Below, piece after piece: positions 42,631 to 51,219 of a stretch of DNA of 64,000 bases (the stretch's first letter is position 1; each line of letters opens with the position of its first letter). Made by a program: the position numbers and the translations under genes. Location: assembly GCA_965222015.1 (NCBI GenBank), contig CBDCTL010000001.1, positions 310,001-374,000 on the forward strand, in the 5' to 3' direction. A model generated the notes under the pieces. It saw only the letters and a list, made by a program, of their open reading frames with translations, did no database searches and had not been told where the DNA came from. This stretch comes from JANQPX01 sp965222015 (GTDB taxonomy: Bacteria > Pseudomonadota > Alphaproteobacteria > Geminicoccales > Geminicoccaceae).

Positions 42631-43127
42631 GCCGCCGCTCCCGCGCGATAGCGCGCACCGCGCTGCTTGAAGCGTCGCCGGCTGAACAAAACCGCGCGTG
42701 GGCGCTCCGCGATGCGTGCAGCGGCGGACGCCCCGTCGACCTGCGCACGAACCTCGTCCTCGTCGCGTCCGTGGATCATGCAAAACAGGTTGTAGGGCCA
42801 TGTCGGCAGGCGGCGCGGGCGGCGGTAGCAGAGGGTGACGTAAGGGAGCGCCGCGAGGGTCGCGCCCGCCTGCTCGACCTCCGCGTCGTCGATGTCGAAC
42901 ACGGTCATGGCGTTGGCGCGGTAGCCGAGCTCGTGGTGGCGGACGATGACGCCCAGACGCTTGATGGTGCCGTCGGCGGCGAGGCGCTGCAGGCGGGCGA
43001 TCACCCGATCCTCCTCCCAGCCAAGCTGATCGGCGATCGCAGCGTAGGGCCGGGGGACGAGCGGCAGACCGTCCTCGATGGCGGCGAGCAGGACCCGGTC
43101 CTGTTCATGCAAGCCCTGGTCGGTCAT
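42627..43127 (-). CDS. nirL: Siroheme decarboxylase subunit, Lrp/AsnC family (NirL-like)
   Basis: 166 residues, the long type: RVLLAAIEDGLPLVPRPYAA, VRHHELGYRANAMTVFDIDD, then TLCYRRPRRLPTWPYNLFCM, closely parallel to the NirH-like protein and presumably duplicated from a common ancestor. The ATG at 43127 overlaps the upstream stop (ATGA); an ATG at 43133 is the alternative. Second of the four genes. Confidence 0.85.
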   Translation of the reverse strand: MTDQGLHEQDRVLLAAIEDGLPLVPRPYAAIADQLGWEEDRVIARLQRLAADGTIKRLGVIVRHHELGYRANAMTVFDIDDAEVEQAGATLAALPYVTLCYRRPRRLPTWPYNLFCMIHGRDEDEVRAQVDGASAAARIAERPRAVLFSRRRFKQRGARYRAGAAA

Positions 43128-43588
43128 GCCCATCGGATCGGGAACCCGAGATCGATGTGGAAGGCCTGTTCGAGCGGCAGGTCGAGAACGTCGAGTCCGG
43201 TTTTCTCGCCGATGTCGCCGAGCACGCGGGCAACGTGATCCCGGTTCTCTCCGACTACCACGAACCAGAGATTGAAGGCGTGCTCGCGCTCGTAGTTGTG
43301 ATTGACCTCCGGGCAGGCCGACACCAGTCCGGCCACCTCCTCCAGCCGGTCCTCCGGCACCGCGATGGCGGCGAGGGTGCTCCAGCCGGTGCGATGGGGG
43401 GCGACCACGGCGCCGACGCGGGAAATCGCGCCGCATTGCCTGAGTGCATCAAGTCGCTCGATCACCTCGCTTTCGTCGAGACCGAGGTCGTCACCGATCG
43501 CGGCGTAGGGCGCTGCCGTCAGAGGGAAGTCGCGCTGGTAGCGATCGAGCAGCGTGCGGTTGACCGGATCGTCGAGCAGCCCAGTCAT
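43124..43588 (-). CDS. nirD: Siroheme decarboxylase subunit, Lrp/AsnC family (NirD-like)
   Basis: 154 residues, short type: DDPVNRTLLDRYQRDFPLTA, ISRVGAVVAPHRTGWSTLAA, then VNHNYEREHAFNLWFVVVGE with the HNYEREH active-site stretch. First of four; with the long partner it removes two carboxyl groups from siroheme to give 12,18-didecarboxysiroheme. Start 43588 overlaps the nirF stop by one base. Although the fold is Lrp-like these are enzymes, not DNA-binding regulators, judging from family knowledge and operon position. Confidence 0.87.
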   Translation of the reverse strand: MTGLLDDPVNRTLLDRYQRDFPLTAAPYAAIGDDLGLDESEVIERLDALRQCGAISRVGAVVAPHRTGWSTLAAIAVPEDRLEEVAGLVSACPEVNHNYEREHAFNLWFVVVGENRDHVARVLGDIGEKTGLDVLDLPLEQAFHIDLGFPIRWA

Positions 43589-44778
43589 CAGAGACCGATC
43601 CGGTTGGCGCGGGCGGTGAAGAAGATCCCGCTCGGCTTCTCGATCGCCAGCGTGGCGATGCGGTCGAAGCTCGCGGTGTCGTAGACGTCGACGCGATCCT
43701 CGTCGCGCACCGAGATCCAGACCGCCTCGCCGCGCGGGGTGAACTCCATGTGGAGGGCGGCTTTGCCGGGCTTCAGGTTCTCGACGACGGCGAGACTAGG
43801 GACGTCGATCACCTGGATGGTGTCGTTGTTCGGATGGGCGAAGTTCACCCAGACCTGGCGGCCGTCAGGGCGGGCGACCGCGAAGATCGGCTGGCCGTGG
43901 ACGGCTATTCTTCCGCGCTCCTCGAACGTGCGCCGGTCGACCACCAGCAGCTCATGGCGTCCGACGGCGGGCAGAAACAAGGAATCACCTGCAGCGGCCC
44001 AGCCTTCGAGATGGGGCATCTTGTAGACCGGCAGCGGCTCCTCGCCGCGGCCATAGCCATCGAGGATGCGGGTCGGCCCCTTTTCCTCATGCCAGAGGTC
44101 GAGCAGCGCGATGCCGTCCTCGCCGAAGAGCCCGGCGAGATAGTGGCGGCCATCCGGCGTGATCAGACCGTCATAAGGTTGGACGCCAATCTCTTCGTAC
44201 TTTTCGATCGCCAGCGCGCTCGGATCGGAAAGATCGGCACTCCAGATCTGGCCGGCGTCGTAGAGGCTGAAAACGAAGCGCCGGCCCGGTGCGTCCACCA
44301 GCCCGACAACTTTTGAAGCTGTGCCGCCGTCGCCGTAGGTCGCCGGTATCTCGGCAACCAGGTCGAGGTTCGGGTCGAACACGTTGACGCCGCCGGGCTC
44401 GTAGTTGGAGACGGCGATCAGCCTGCCGTCCTGGGAGATGGCGCCGCCGATCGAGTTGCCGGCCTGGACGATGCGCTTGGCGATTGTTCGTTCGAGCAGA
44501 TCAATCTTGGTGAGACCGCCGTCCCGGCCGAAAACGTAGGAAAAACGGCCGCTGCGATCGAACACGGCGGAGGCGTGGGAGAGATCGCCGAGGCCGTCGA
44601 CCTCGCCGAGGACAGTCTGCGCCGTGGTGTCGACGATCGCGACCTTGCCGGCCTCGCGCTCGATCACCAGGCCGAGATCGCCGGTGCCGCGCAGATCGCC
44701 GGCCTTGGCACCGAGCGCTGCGCCGATCAGAAAGACGAAAACGGCGCCCAGCGCCAGGACAGCTCTACTCAGGACCAT
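43588..44778 (-). CDS. nirF: NirF, heme d1 biosynthesis beta-propeller protein
   Basis: 396 residues: signal or anchor peptide (AVLALGAVFVFLIGAALGAKA) and an eight-bladed propeller related to NirS but without the cytochrome c domain (SHASAVFDRSGRFSYVFGRD, LHMEFTPRGEAVWISVRDED). It acts on a heme d1 precursor in the periplasm; its exact reaction is debated in the literature. The start overlaps nirC by 14 bases and the end touches nirD, so coupling is tight. Confidence 0.93.
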   Translation of the reverse strand: MVLSRAVLALGAVFVFLIGAALGAKAGDLRGTGDLGLVIEREAGKVAIVDTTAQTVLGEVDGLGDLSHASAVFDRSGRFSYVFGRDGGLTKIDLLERTIAKRIVQAGNSIGGAISQDGRLIAVSNYEPGGVNVFDPNLDLVAEIPATYGDGGTASKVVGLVDAPGRRFVFSLYDAGQIWSADLSDPSALAIEKYEEIGVQPYDGLITPDGRHYLAGLFGEDGIALLDLWHEEKGPTRILDGYGRGEEPLPVYKMPHLEGWAAAGDSLFLPAVGRHELLVVDRRTFEERGRIAVHGQPIFAVARPDGRQVWVNFAHPNNDTIQVIDVPSLAVVENLKPGKAALHMEFTPRGEAVWISVRDEDRVDVYDTASFDRIATLAIEKPSGIFFTARANRIGL

Positions 44779-45145
44779 CGATACCTTCCTTCAATCGCCG
44801 GACGAGCCAGCGTGTTTCGTCCTCGTTCAGACTGATCCGCCAGGGCGCCATCGGCGTGCCGGGGCGGCCGTTCAGAATGGTTTCGACCAGGAGATCGTCG
44901 CTGCGTTCGCCGATCTCGTCGGAACGGAGCGAGGGGCCGAGGCCGCCCTTCAACGTCATGCCGTGACAGGAGCCGCAATCATGTTTCAGGAGATGCAGGA
45001 TTTCTCGTTGGCGCTGGCTGTCCGGCTCGCCCGCCTGTGCAAGCGCCGGCATGGCGGCAACGGCAACGGTGCCCCAGAACGCAGCCGCATGCCGTCGAGC
45101 CCGGCACCGACCGAAAGTCCATGATGTGGGCATCCCACTAGGCAT
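44765..45145 (-). CDS. nirC: NirC, small periplasmic cytochrome c
   Basis: Up to 126 residues with a signal peptide (AAFWGTVAVAAMPALAQA), one heme site CGSCH in LLKHDCGSCHGMTLKGG and a Met ligand in GTPMAPW. NirC donates electrons in cd1 or d1 maturation in Pseudomonas-type clusters. ATG 45145 overlaps cobA by eight bases; ATG 45133 is the alternative and lies just after the cobA stop, within a CTAG-ended repeat-like sequence. Confidence 0.9.
   Translation of the reverse strand: MPSGMPTSWTFGRCRARRHAAAFWGTVAVAAMPALAQAGEPDSQRQREILHLLKHDCGSCHGMTLKGGLGPSLRSDEIGERSDDLLVETILNGRPGTPMAPWRISLNEDETRWLVRRLKEGIDGPE
45115..45143 (-). repeat. Third, diverged copy of the CTAG-ended repeat at the cobA stop
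   Basis: 29 bases matching 34216-34244 at 23 positions and 41670-41698 at 22. As in the other two copies, the TAG stop of the minus-strand gene (here cobA) is followed at once by a GTGGG-CAT-CCCAC-type stem. Because it overlaps the first codons of nirC, convergence by chance cannot be ruled out. Confidence 0.5.
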
Positions 45146-45911
45146 GGCCGACCTGCTCGAATGCCAGCTCGGGAACGCCTGCGAGCGCCAGCTCGTCCAT
45201 TAGTGCCACGACCTGGCCGATGACGATCAGCACCGGCGGCGGCAGCGCCGCGGCCCGAAGTCGTTCCGGCAGATCCGCAAGCGTCGCGCGAACGATCTCC
45301 TGTTCCGGCAGGGTGCCGTTGGCGATGGCGGCGGCCGGCGTCGTGCCTGGCAAGCCATGGGCCATGAGCCGGCGCGCGATCTCGGGCAGGTTCGAATGGC
45401 CCATATAGACCACCAGCGTGGTCTTGGGATCGGCGAGGCAGCCCCAGTCGTAGTCGAGCGGCAGCTCGGCGCGGCAATGGCCGGTGATGATGCGAAAGCC
45501 GGTGGCGTAGCCGCGGTGGGTGAGGGGCACGCCGACCGCGCTGCAGCAGCCCGACGCCGCGGTGATTCCGGGCACGATCTCGACCGCTACGCCGCGCTCG
45601 CGCAGATAAAGCGCCTCTTCGCTGCCGCGGCCGAACACGAAGGGATCGCCGCCTTTGAGGCGGACGACGGTGCGGCCGGCCTGCGCGGCACAAAACAAGA
45701 GGTCGTTGATCTCGTCCTGCGCCATGTGATGGCGCCCTGGCTCCTTGCCGACATAGATGCGCGCAGCACCCGCAGGCACGAGAGCCATCACGCCATCGCC
45801 GACCAGGCGGTCATAGACCACGGTGTCGGCGATCTGCAGAAGGCGCGCCGCCTTGACCGTGAGGAGGTCGGGATCACCGGGACCGGCGCCGATCAGATAG
45901 ACCTTGGGCAT
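45138..45911 (-). CDS. cobA: Uroporphyrinogen-III C-methyltransferase (SUMT; NirE/CobA)
   Basis: 257 residues. YLIGAGPGDPDLLTVKAARL, VRLKGGDPFVFGRGSEE, VPGITAASGCCSAVGVPLTHRG-type region and the AdoMet-binding TTLVVYMGH are all standard. It methylates uroporphyrinogen III to precorrin-2, the branch point to siroheme and heme d1. No fused oxidase/chelatase (CysG) domain, so a separate precorrin-2 dehydrogenase is needed; none is in this window. GGAGGCGAGG precedes the ATG at 45911. Within the nir operon it acts as NirE. Confidence 0.95.
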   Translation of the reverse strand: MPKVYLIGAGPGDPDLLTVKAARLLQIADTVVYDRLVGDGVMALVPAGAARIYVGKEPGRHHMAQDEINDLLFCAAQAGRTVVRLKGGDPFVFGRGSEEALYLRERGVAVEIVPGITAASGCCSAVGVPLTHRGYATGFRIITGHCRAELPLDYDWGCLADPKTTLVVYMGHSNLPEIARRLMAHGLPGTTPAAAIANGTLPEQEIVRATLADLPERLRAAALPPPVLIVIGQVVALMDELALAGVPELAFEQVGHA

Positions 45912-45955
45912 CGGGACCTCGCCTCCGCTGCTTGTCGGTTCGAAGCGGTAAGGTC

Positions 45956-45994
45956 GGGACGGCGGCTGAACTTTTTTGGGGAGGCCGCCGCCCC
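45956..45994 (-). terminator. Stem-loop between nirS and cobA
   Basis: On the minus strand GGGGCGGCGGC (45984-45994) pairs with GCCGCCGTCCC (45956-45966) across a 17-base loop that contains an A-run. There is no T-tract on the minus strand. It may lower read-through or protect the nirS message, which would help make much more NirS than maturation enzymes. Function inferred. Confidence 0.35.
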
Positions 45995-46022
45995 GAATGG
46001 TCCGGCCAATATCGTGCCGGCT

Positions 46023-47774
46023 TCAGTAAACGTCATTCCGCGTGTTGTAGACGTTGAACTTGCCGGTCGGCGTGATCAGGCGCTCGTCCTTGATCACATG
46101 CTTCACCTCGCGGGTGGCATCGTCGATGATGACGAGTGCGCTTTCCTGGTCCTTGGCGTTCCAGACCGAGAACCAGACCTCGGTGCCCTCCTTGTTGTAC
46201 TCACCCTGGACCACCCGGCGCACACCCTCGGTGATGCCGGAAAGCTCACCTACCGGAACGACCTCGTAGCCTGCATCGAGATTGTCGAGATCGAACACCG
46301 CGACCGAGGACGCGAGCTCCGGCTCCGGGTTCAGCGGCGTGTCGACCCAGAGATTTCTCGAATTGGGATGGGTCTTGATGAACAGAGAGCCGCCGCCCTG
46401 GCCTTCGAGCGTCTGCACCACCGTCCAGGCCTGGTCGGGATGGCCTTCGGGATCGGTACCGATCAGCGCGATGGTCTCGTCGCCGAGATGGCTGGTCGCC
46501 CAGACCGGACCGAACTCGGGATGCTCGAAATTGGCGCCGCGGCCGGGATGCGGCTTCACGCCGGTGTCGATCAGGGAGACCAGCTCGCCTTCTTCGGTAT
46601 CGACCACCGCCACCCTGTCTCGCGCGTTGGCGGCCACCAGGAAGTAGCGCCCCGTGCTGTCGAAGCCGCCGTCGTGCAGAAAGCGCTCGGCCTCGATCGC
46701 GGTGACCTTGAGGTTCTTGATGTCCTCGTAGTTCACCATGTGGATGTGGCCTGTTTCCTTGATGTTGACCACGAACTCCGGGTGCTTGTGCGAGGCGACG
46801 ATCGACGCGACGCGCGGCTCCGGGTGATATTCCTGGCTGTCATAGATCATGCCACGGGTGGAGACGATCTTGAGCGGCTCCAGCGTGTCGCCGTCCATGA
46901 TGACGTATTGCGGCGGCCAGTAGGATCCGGCGATCGCATATTGGTCTTCGAAGCCCTCCATCTTCGAGGTCTCGACCGAACGCGCCTCGATGCCGACCTT
47001 GATCTCGGCCACCGTGGCAGGCGTTTCCATCCAGAGATCGATCAGGTTGATCTTGGCGTCGCGGCCGATGACGAACAGATAGCGGCCCGACGCGGACAGC
47101 CTCGAGATGTGCACGGCGTAGCCGGTCTCGAGAATGGTGATGATCTCGTAGGTACCGCCGTCGATCAGCGCCACCTGGCCGCTGTCGCGCAGCGTCACCG
47201 AGAACAGGTTGTCGAGATCGAGGTCGTTCATCGGCTCGGTCGGCCGATCCTCTGGGGCGACATGCACCGTCCAGGTCGCCTGCATTTCCGGCATGCCGAA
47301 TTCCGGCGGCTCCGGCGGTTCGTTCAGCAGGTATCGCGCCATCAGGTCGATGTCGCCCTCGGTCATGTCGCCCGAGGTGCCCCAGTTCGGCATGCCTGCC
47401 GGCGAGCCGTAGTTGATGAAGGCGTGGAGATAGTCGTAGCCGAGCTCGCGGGTGATGTCGGTGGTGAGCGCCTTGCCGGTGGCGCCGTTGCGCAACACGC
47501 CATGGCAGCCGGCGCAGCGCTGGAAATAGATGTCCTTCGCCCGGTTGAACTCCTCGGCGTTCATCGCCGGCACGCCTTCGACGACGCCCGGTGCCGGAAC
47601 CTCGCCTTCCGGCAGCACGTCCAGGCTCGGCTCGTACTGGCCGCCGGGGCTGGTGTCGTGCTTGGAGAGATCCTCCTGCGGCGGCTCCTGCGCGTAGGCC
47701 CCTGCGTTCAGGGCAATGGCCAAAGCCAAAGATGCCACTCCCGCCTTCAACATCCTCGTCCCCAGCAGCGCCAT
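46023..47774 (-). CDS. nirS: Cytochrome cd1 nitrite reductase
   Basis: Reduces nitrite to NO in the periplasm. About 583 residues after the ATG at 47774, which follows AAGGGGA by 8 bases. Signal peptide; cytochrome c domain with CAGCH in YFQRCAGCHGVLRNGATG; then the d1 propeller with IMDGDTLEPLKIVSTRGM, ASHKHPEFVVNIKETGHIHM (active-site histidine region), GRGANFEHPEFGPVWATSHL and the end TPTGKFNVYNTRNDVY. It heads the nir operon and has a perfect Dnr-type box 66-79 bases upstream. Confidence 0.98.
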   Translation of the reverse strand: MALLGTRMLKAGVASLALAIALNAGAYAQEPPQEDLSKHDTSPGGQYEPSLDVLPEGEVPAPGVVEGVPAMNAEEFNRAKDIYFQRCAGCHGVLRNGATGKALTTDITRELGYDYLHAFINYGSPAGMPNWGTSGDMTEGDIDLMARYLLNEPPEPPEFGMPEMQATWTVHVAPEDRPTEPMNDLDLDNLFSVTLRDSGQVALIDGGTYEIITILETGYAVHISRLSASGRYLFVIGRDAKINLIDLWMETPATVAEIKVGIEARSVETSKMEGFEDQYAIAGSYWPPQYVIMDGDTLEPLKIVSTRGMIYDSQEYHPEPRVASIVASHKHPEFVVNIKETGHIHMVNYEDIKNLKVTAIEAERFLHDGGFDSTGRYFLVAANARDRVAVVDTEEGELVSLIDTGVKPHPGRGANFEHPEFGPVWATSHLGDETIALIGTDPEGHPDQAWTVVQTLEGQGGGSLFIKTHPNSRNLWVDTPLNPEPELASSVAVFDLDNLDAGYEVVPVGELSGITEGVRRVVQGEYNKEGTEVWFSVWNAKDQESALVIIDDATREVKHVIKDERLITPTGKFNVYNTRNDVY

Positions 47775-47837
47775 GATCTGTCCCCTTGATCGCTTCTGTT
47801 CAATTGCGACCAGTCTTGGCGCTGGCGAGAGGTGCAT

Positions 47838-47944
47838 CCTTGACCGTCGTCAAGCAGAGCTTTCTCGAAGACTTCTAAATTGCTCAGGAAAGACCGGCGT
47901 GCGCGATGCGTCGCCGGAACCCTTGATACTGGACAGACGTCTCG
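47838..47944. promoter_or_regulatory. Divergent nirS / nirI promoter region
   Basis: Short region between nirS (minus) and nirI (plus) containing a single Dnr-type box close to nirS. The distance places the box near -41.5 for a nirS start site around 47805, a class II activator position. It could also serve nirI at longer range. Confidence 0.7.
47840..47853. promoter_or_regulatory. Dnr/NnrR/FNR-type binding site upstream of nirS
   Basis: TTGACCGTCGTCAA: perfect 5-base half-sites with a 4-base spacer, identical half-sites to the box before norC. The neighbouring bases also agree (CCTTGAC and GTCAAG in both), which supports a real regulon rather than chance. Confidence 0.87.
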
Positions 47945-50071
47945 ATGCAGACGCCACGGCGGCAGCCCGACCAAGTCAGACGTTCGCCGACCGCGCGTCG
48001 TCTCCTTCGCTGTCTGGCATCGCTCCTCTGCGCCGTTGCCGCCCTGCCATCGGTAGCGGCCGAACATGACCTTTGGCAGGACGTTCTGCCGGACGCGACC
48101 GCGATCGGCGAGGTCGAGGGAACGCCGCCGGCGGCGCCCGCCTTTCGAGACGGGACGCTCGTCGGCTACATCGTCTCCACCAGGCAGGCGATCGATGCCA
48201 AAGGCTATGCCGGCGGCACGCTCGACATCCTGCTCGGCATCGATCTCGACGCGCGCCTGGTCGGCGCCAGGCTGATCGAGCAGCATGAGCCGATCCTGAA
48301 AACCGGCGTGCGCCCGGAAGACCTCGAAGCCTTCGTCGCCCGATTCGCAGATCTCGATCTGAACACCGGCTATCGCGTGTCCCGCGATGCGGAGGCACCG
48401 GACGAGATCGACGCGGTCAGCGGGGCGACCATCAGCTCGGTGGTGATCGGCGATGTCATCCTGCGCGCGTCAAGGGCGGTGGCTGCAAGCCGGAGGCTGT
48501 TCGGCGAGACGTCAGGTGCGGTCAATTTCCAGGAGGATGCGCCTGCGACGTGGCAGGCGCTGAGCGAAGAGGGCTCGATCGAGAACGTCACGGTCACGGT
48601 GCGCCAGGCGAGCGATGCGGTCGCGGCGCTGGGCGCCGATCTTTATCCGCCGGGCGCCGCCCCGCCCGATGATGCGCCCTTCATCGACGTCTATGCCGGG
48701 CTCGCGACGCCGGTTCGGGTCGGCAAGAGTCTGCTCGGCGACAAGCTCTACAATCGACTGATGAGCGAGATGGACGTCGGCGGCCAGCTGCTCTTCGTGG
48801 CGGCGCGCGGCGCCTACTCGTTCAAGGGAACGCAGTATGTGCGCGACGGTGACTTCGATCGTTTTCGCCTGCTGCAGGGGCCGAACGCCCTCACCTTCGA
48901 AAAGGGGGATCACGTCAGCATCGAGGCGCTTGTCCTCGACGACGCGCCCGAGCTTCGCGAGCTCGCGATCTTCGAGATCGCCGCCGACGACGGCTTCGAT
49001 GTGACCGCGCCCTGGACGCTGGAGTTCCTGGTCACGCCGGTCGGCAGGAAGAAGGGGCCGACGGCAAGCTTCATGCTGCCCTACGACCTGCCGGACCGGT
49101 ATCGAGCCATACCGCCGGCGGCGGTCGCCGATGATCGCGCGTTGTGGCAAGCGGTCTGGCAGGCGCGCATCGTCGACATCGTCATTCTGCTTCTCCTCCT
49201 GACCCTGCTCACCGGCATTCTCGTCTTCCAGGATGCGATCGCCGCACGGCCGAAGCTGTATCGCCCCCTGCGCTTCGGCTTTCTCGCCTTCGTCCTGGTC
49301 TGGTTAGGCTGGTATGCGAGCGCCCAGCTTTCCGTCCTGAACGTTCTGACGTTCTCCAAGGCACTGCTCACGGATTTCGACTGGGCATTCTTCCTGCTCG
49401 AACCGCTCATCTTCATTCTCTGGGGTTATGTCGCCGTGGCTCTGCTGTTCTGGGGCCGCGGCGTTTTTTGCGGCTGGCTTTGTCCGTTCGGTGCGCTTCA
49501 GGAACTGAGCCATGCCGTCGGCAAACGCCTGCGCGTGCCGGAGCTGCGTCTGCCCTTCGCCCTGCATGAGCGCCTCTGGCCGATCAAGTTCGTCATCTTT
49601 CTCGGCCTGTTCGCCCTGTCGCTCGGCCCGATCGCCTGGGCGCTGGACGTCGCGGAAATCGAGCCCTTCAAGACCGCGATCGTGCTGCGCTTCGATCGCG
49701 CCTGGCCCTACGTCGTCTACGCTCTCGCGCTGATCGTCGCAGGCTTGTTCGTCGAGCGATTTTTCTGCCGCTATCTCTGCCCGCTCGGCGCCGCCTTCGC
49801 GATTCCGTCCAGACTTCGCCAGTTCGAATGGCTGAAACGGCGCTGGCAATGCGGCCGGCAGTGCCGGATCTGCGCCGTCGGCTGTCCCGTGCAGGCCATT
49901 CATCCCGAGGGGCAGATCAATCCGAGCGAGTGCATCTACTGTCTCGCCTGTCAGGTCAACTATCAGGATGACCATGTCTGCCCGCCACTGATCGAGCGGC
50001 GAAAACGACGGGAAAAGCGTCAGGCATCGATTGCGGATGCACGATTGATCGAAGTGAATTCAGATGATTAG
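47945..50071 (+). CDS. nirI: NirI, NosR-family membrane iron-sulfur flavoprotein
   Basis: 708 residues: signal peptide, periplasmic FMN-binding domain with the flavinylation motif DAVSGATISS, six or so TM helices (VDIVILLLLLTLLTGILVF onward), two CxxxCP motifs (CGWLCPFGALQE, CRYLCPLGAAF), then ferredoxin-like cluster cysteines (CGRQCRICAVGCP and CIYCLACQ). NirI and NosR pass electrons or affect expression of denitrification reductases. Divergent from nirS, which favours NirI over NosR; no nos genes are present. Confidence 0.92.
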   Translation: MQTPRRQPDQVRRSPTARRLLRCLASLLCAVAALPSVAAEHDLWQDVLPDATAIGEVEGTPPAAPAFRDGTLVGYIVSTRQAIDAKGYAGGTLDILLGIDLDARLVGARLIEQHEPILKTGVRPEDLEAFVARFADLDLNTGYRVSRDAEAPDEIDAVSGATISSVVIGDVILRASRAVAASRRLFGETSGAVNFQEDAPATWQALSEEGSIENVTVTVRQASDAVAALGADLYPPGAAPPDDAPFIDVYAGLATPVRVGKSLLGDKLYNRLMSEMDVGGQLLFVAARGAYSFKGTQYVRDGDFDRFRLLQGPNALTFEKGDHVSIEALVLDDAPELRELAIFEIAADDGFDVTAPWTLEFLVTPVGRKKGPTASFMLPYDLPDRYRAIPPAAVADDRALWQAVWQARIVDIVILLLLLTLLTGILVFQDAIAARPKLYRPLRFGFLAFVLVWLGWYASAQLSVLNVLTFSKALLTDFDWAFFLLEPLIFILWGYVAVALLFWGRGVFCGWLCPFGALQELSHAVGKRLRVPELRLPFALHERLWPIKFVIFLGLFALSLGPIAWALDVAEIEPFKTAIVLRFDRAWPYVVYALALIVAGLFVERFFCRYLCPLGAAFAIPSRLRQFEWLKRRWQCGRQCRICAVGCPVQAIHPEGQINPSECIYCLACQVNYQDDHVCPPLIERRKRREKRQASIADARLIEVNSDD

Positions 50072-50179
50072 ATTGAAATTGTTCTGTAGGAATCGACGCC
50101 GTCTGCCGATCTCGCTGCTTCAATCGCTTTACGAGACGAGGTCAGGGCACGCAGAGTGCCATTCGAGAAGGAAGAGCGC

Positions 50180-50914
50180 ATGAAGTCGGATCAGGTCGAC
50201 CCCGGACCATTTCTTCGACGCACAGGCTTGCGCCCTGACGATCTCGGACTTCTTCAGCGTGCACCGTTTCTCGCCGGATTGAAGCCGGACGATATCTTCA
50301 AACTGCTCGCCGACGCCACCGTTCGGGAGCACGGCCGCGGTGTCGTCCTGTTCACGCAGGAAGAGCCGGCGGACCGCTTCTTCATCGTCCTCGACGGCTG
50401 GGTCAAGCTCTCGCGCGAGACCAGGGACGGTCACGAGAGTGTCATCGGCCTGTTCAGCCGCGGCGAGAGCTTCGCCGAAGCGGCGATGTTCGCGAGCGAG
50501 ACCTTCCCGGTCGACGGCATGGTGATCGAAACGTCGCGCCTGCTGACGATTCCCGCCGGATCTTTCCGCCGGCGGCTGAGCGAGCGGCCCGAGCTGATGT
50601 TCAAGCTCATGGCCTCGATGTCCACCCATCTCCGCCATCTGGTCAGGCATATCGAGCAGCTCACCGCCTGCACGTCGGCCCAGCGGGTCGCCGGGTTCTT
50701 CGCTAGTCTTTCTGCCAGCGAGAGCGGTCCGCCGGTCCGTCTTCGCCTTCCCGTCGACAAGGTGCTGATCGCCGGCCGTCTCGGCATGCAGCCCGAGACC
50801 TTTTCGCGAGCGATCGCACGGCTGCGCCAGCACGGCGTGACCGTCGACGGCAGTGAGGTCGTCATCGCTGACGTCAAGCGGCTCCAAAAGCTTGCCGAAG
50901 GCGAACTCAGCTAA
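50180..50914 (+). CDS. dnr: Crp/Fnr-family transcription regulator, Dnr/NnrR type
   Basis: About 244 residues: cyclic-nucleotide-binding-like sensory domain (VVLFTQEEPADRFFIVLDGW, LFSRGESFAEAAMFA), long dimer helix and a helix-turn-helix with IAGRLGMQPETFSRAIARLR. The E-x-x-S-R recognition residues match proteins that read TTGAC half-sites. There is no N-terminal cysteine cluster, so it is not an oxygen-sensing FNR; NO sensing through heme is the expected Dnr mode. ATG 50180 follows AAGGAAG; a GTG at 50156 would add 8 residues. It lies downstream of nirI and is the likely regulator of both boxes. Confidence 0.9.
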   Translation: MKSDQVDPGPFLRRTGLRPDDLGLLQRAPFLAGLKPDDIFKLLADATVREHGRGVVLFTQEEPADRFFIVLDGWVKLSRETRDGHESVIGLFSRGESFAEAAMFASETFPVDGMVIETSRLLTIPAGSFRRRLSERPELMFKLMASMSTHLRHLVRHIEQLTACTSAQRVAGFFASLSASESGPPVRLRLPVDKVLIAGRLGMQPETFSRAIARLRQHGVTVDGSEVVIADVKRLQKLAEGELS

Positions 50915-51219
50915 GACCTATCGGGTCGTCGCCTCGCCGCCGCCGGTGCGTTCCGCAACGAGCCGATCGAGATCGCCCTTGGAATCATACTGCAGCAGGT
51001 CGCAGGCGGTGCCGAGGTAACGGTCGATGCTGCCCGGTCAGATCCATGCAGCCGATCAATTCGCAGAAGATCGAACTGGCGACCGTCTTCACGCTCTTCC
51101 CTGCGCCACTCGAACCGCTTGGTTCTCGGAGCCATTGTTTGCGGCCTGGCGGGCCTGTAGGAAAGTCCTTCAAATTTAATCTGAAAGTCATCGAATTCGT
51201 TCTGGGTTATCCAGATAGG
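50915..51219. other. Gap between dnr and puuE with a possible decayed minus-strand gene end
   Basis: No intact gene. One minus-strand frame (about 51035 to 50925) reads SIDRYLGTACDLLQYDSKGD then LDRLVAERTGGG before a stop and looks protein-like, but has no start and shifts frame upstream. It may be the tail of an eroded gene. The 3-prime part should hold the puuE promoter; no boxes are clear. Confidence 0.35.

Noticed and set aside
45357..47789. 810-codon plus-strand frame opposite cobA and nirS
   Set aside because: Crosses two well-supported genes; repetitive Asp/His/Arg/Val composition typical of an antisense frame.
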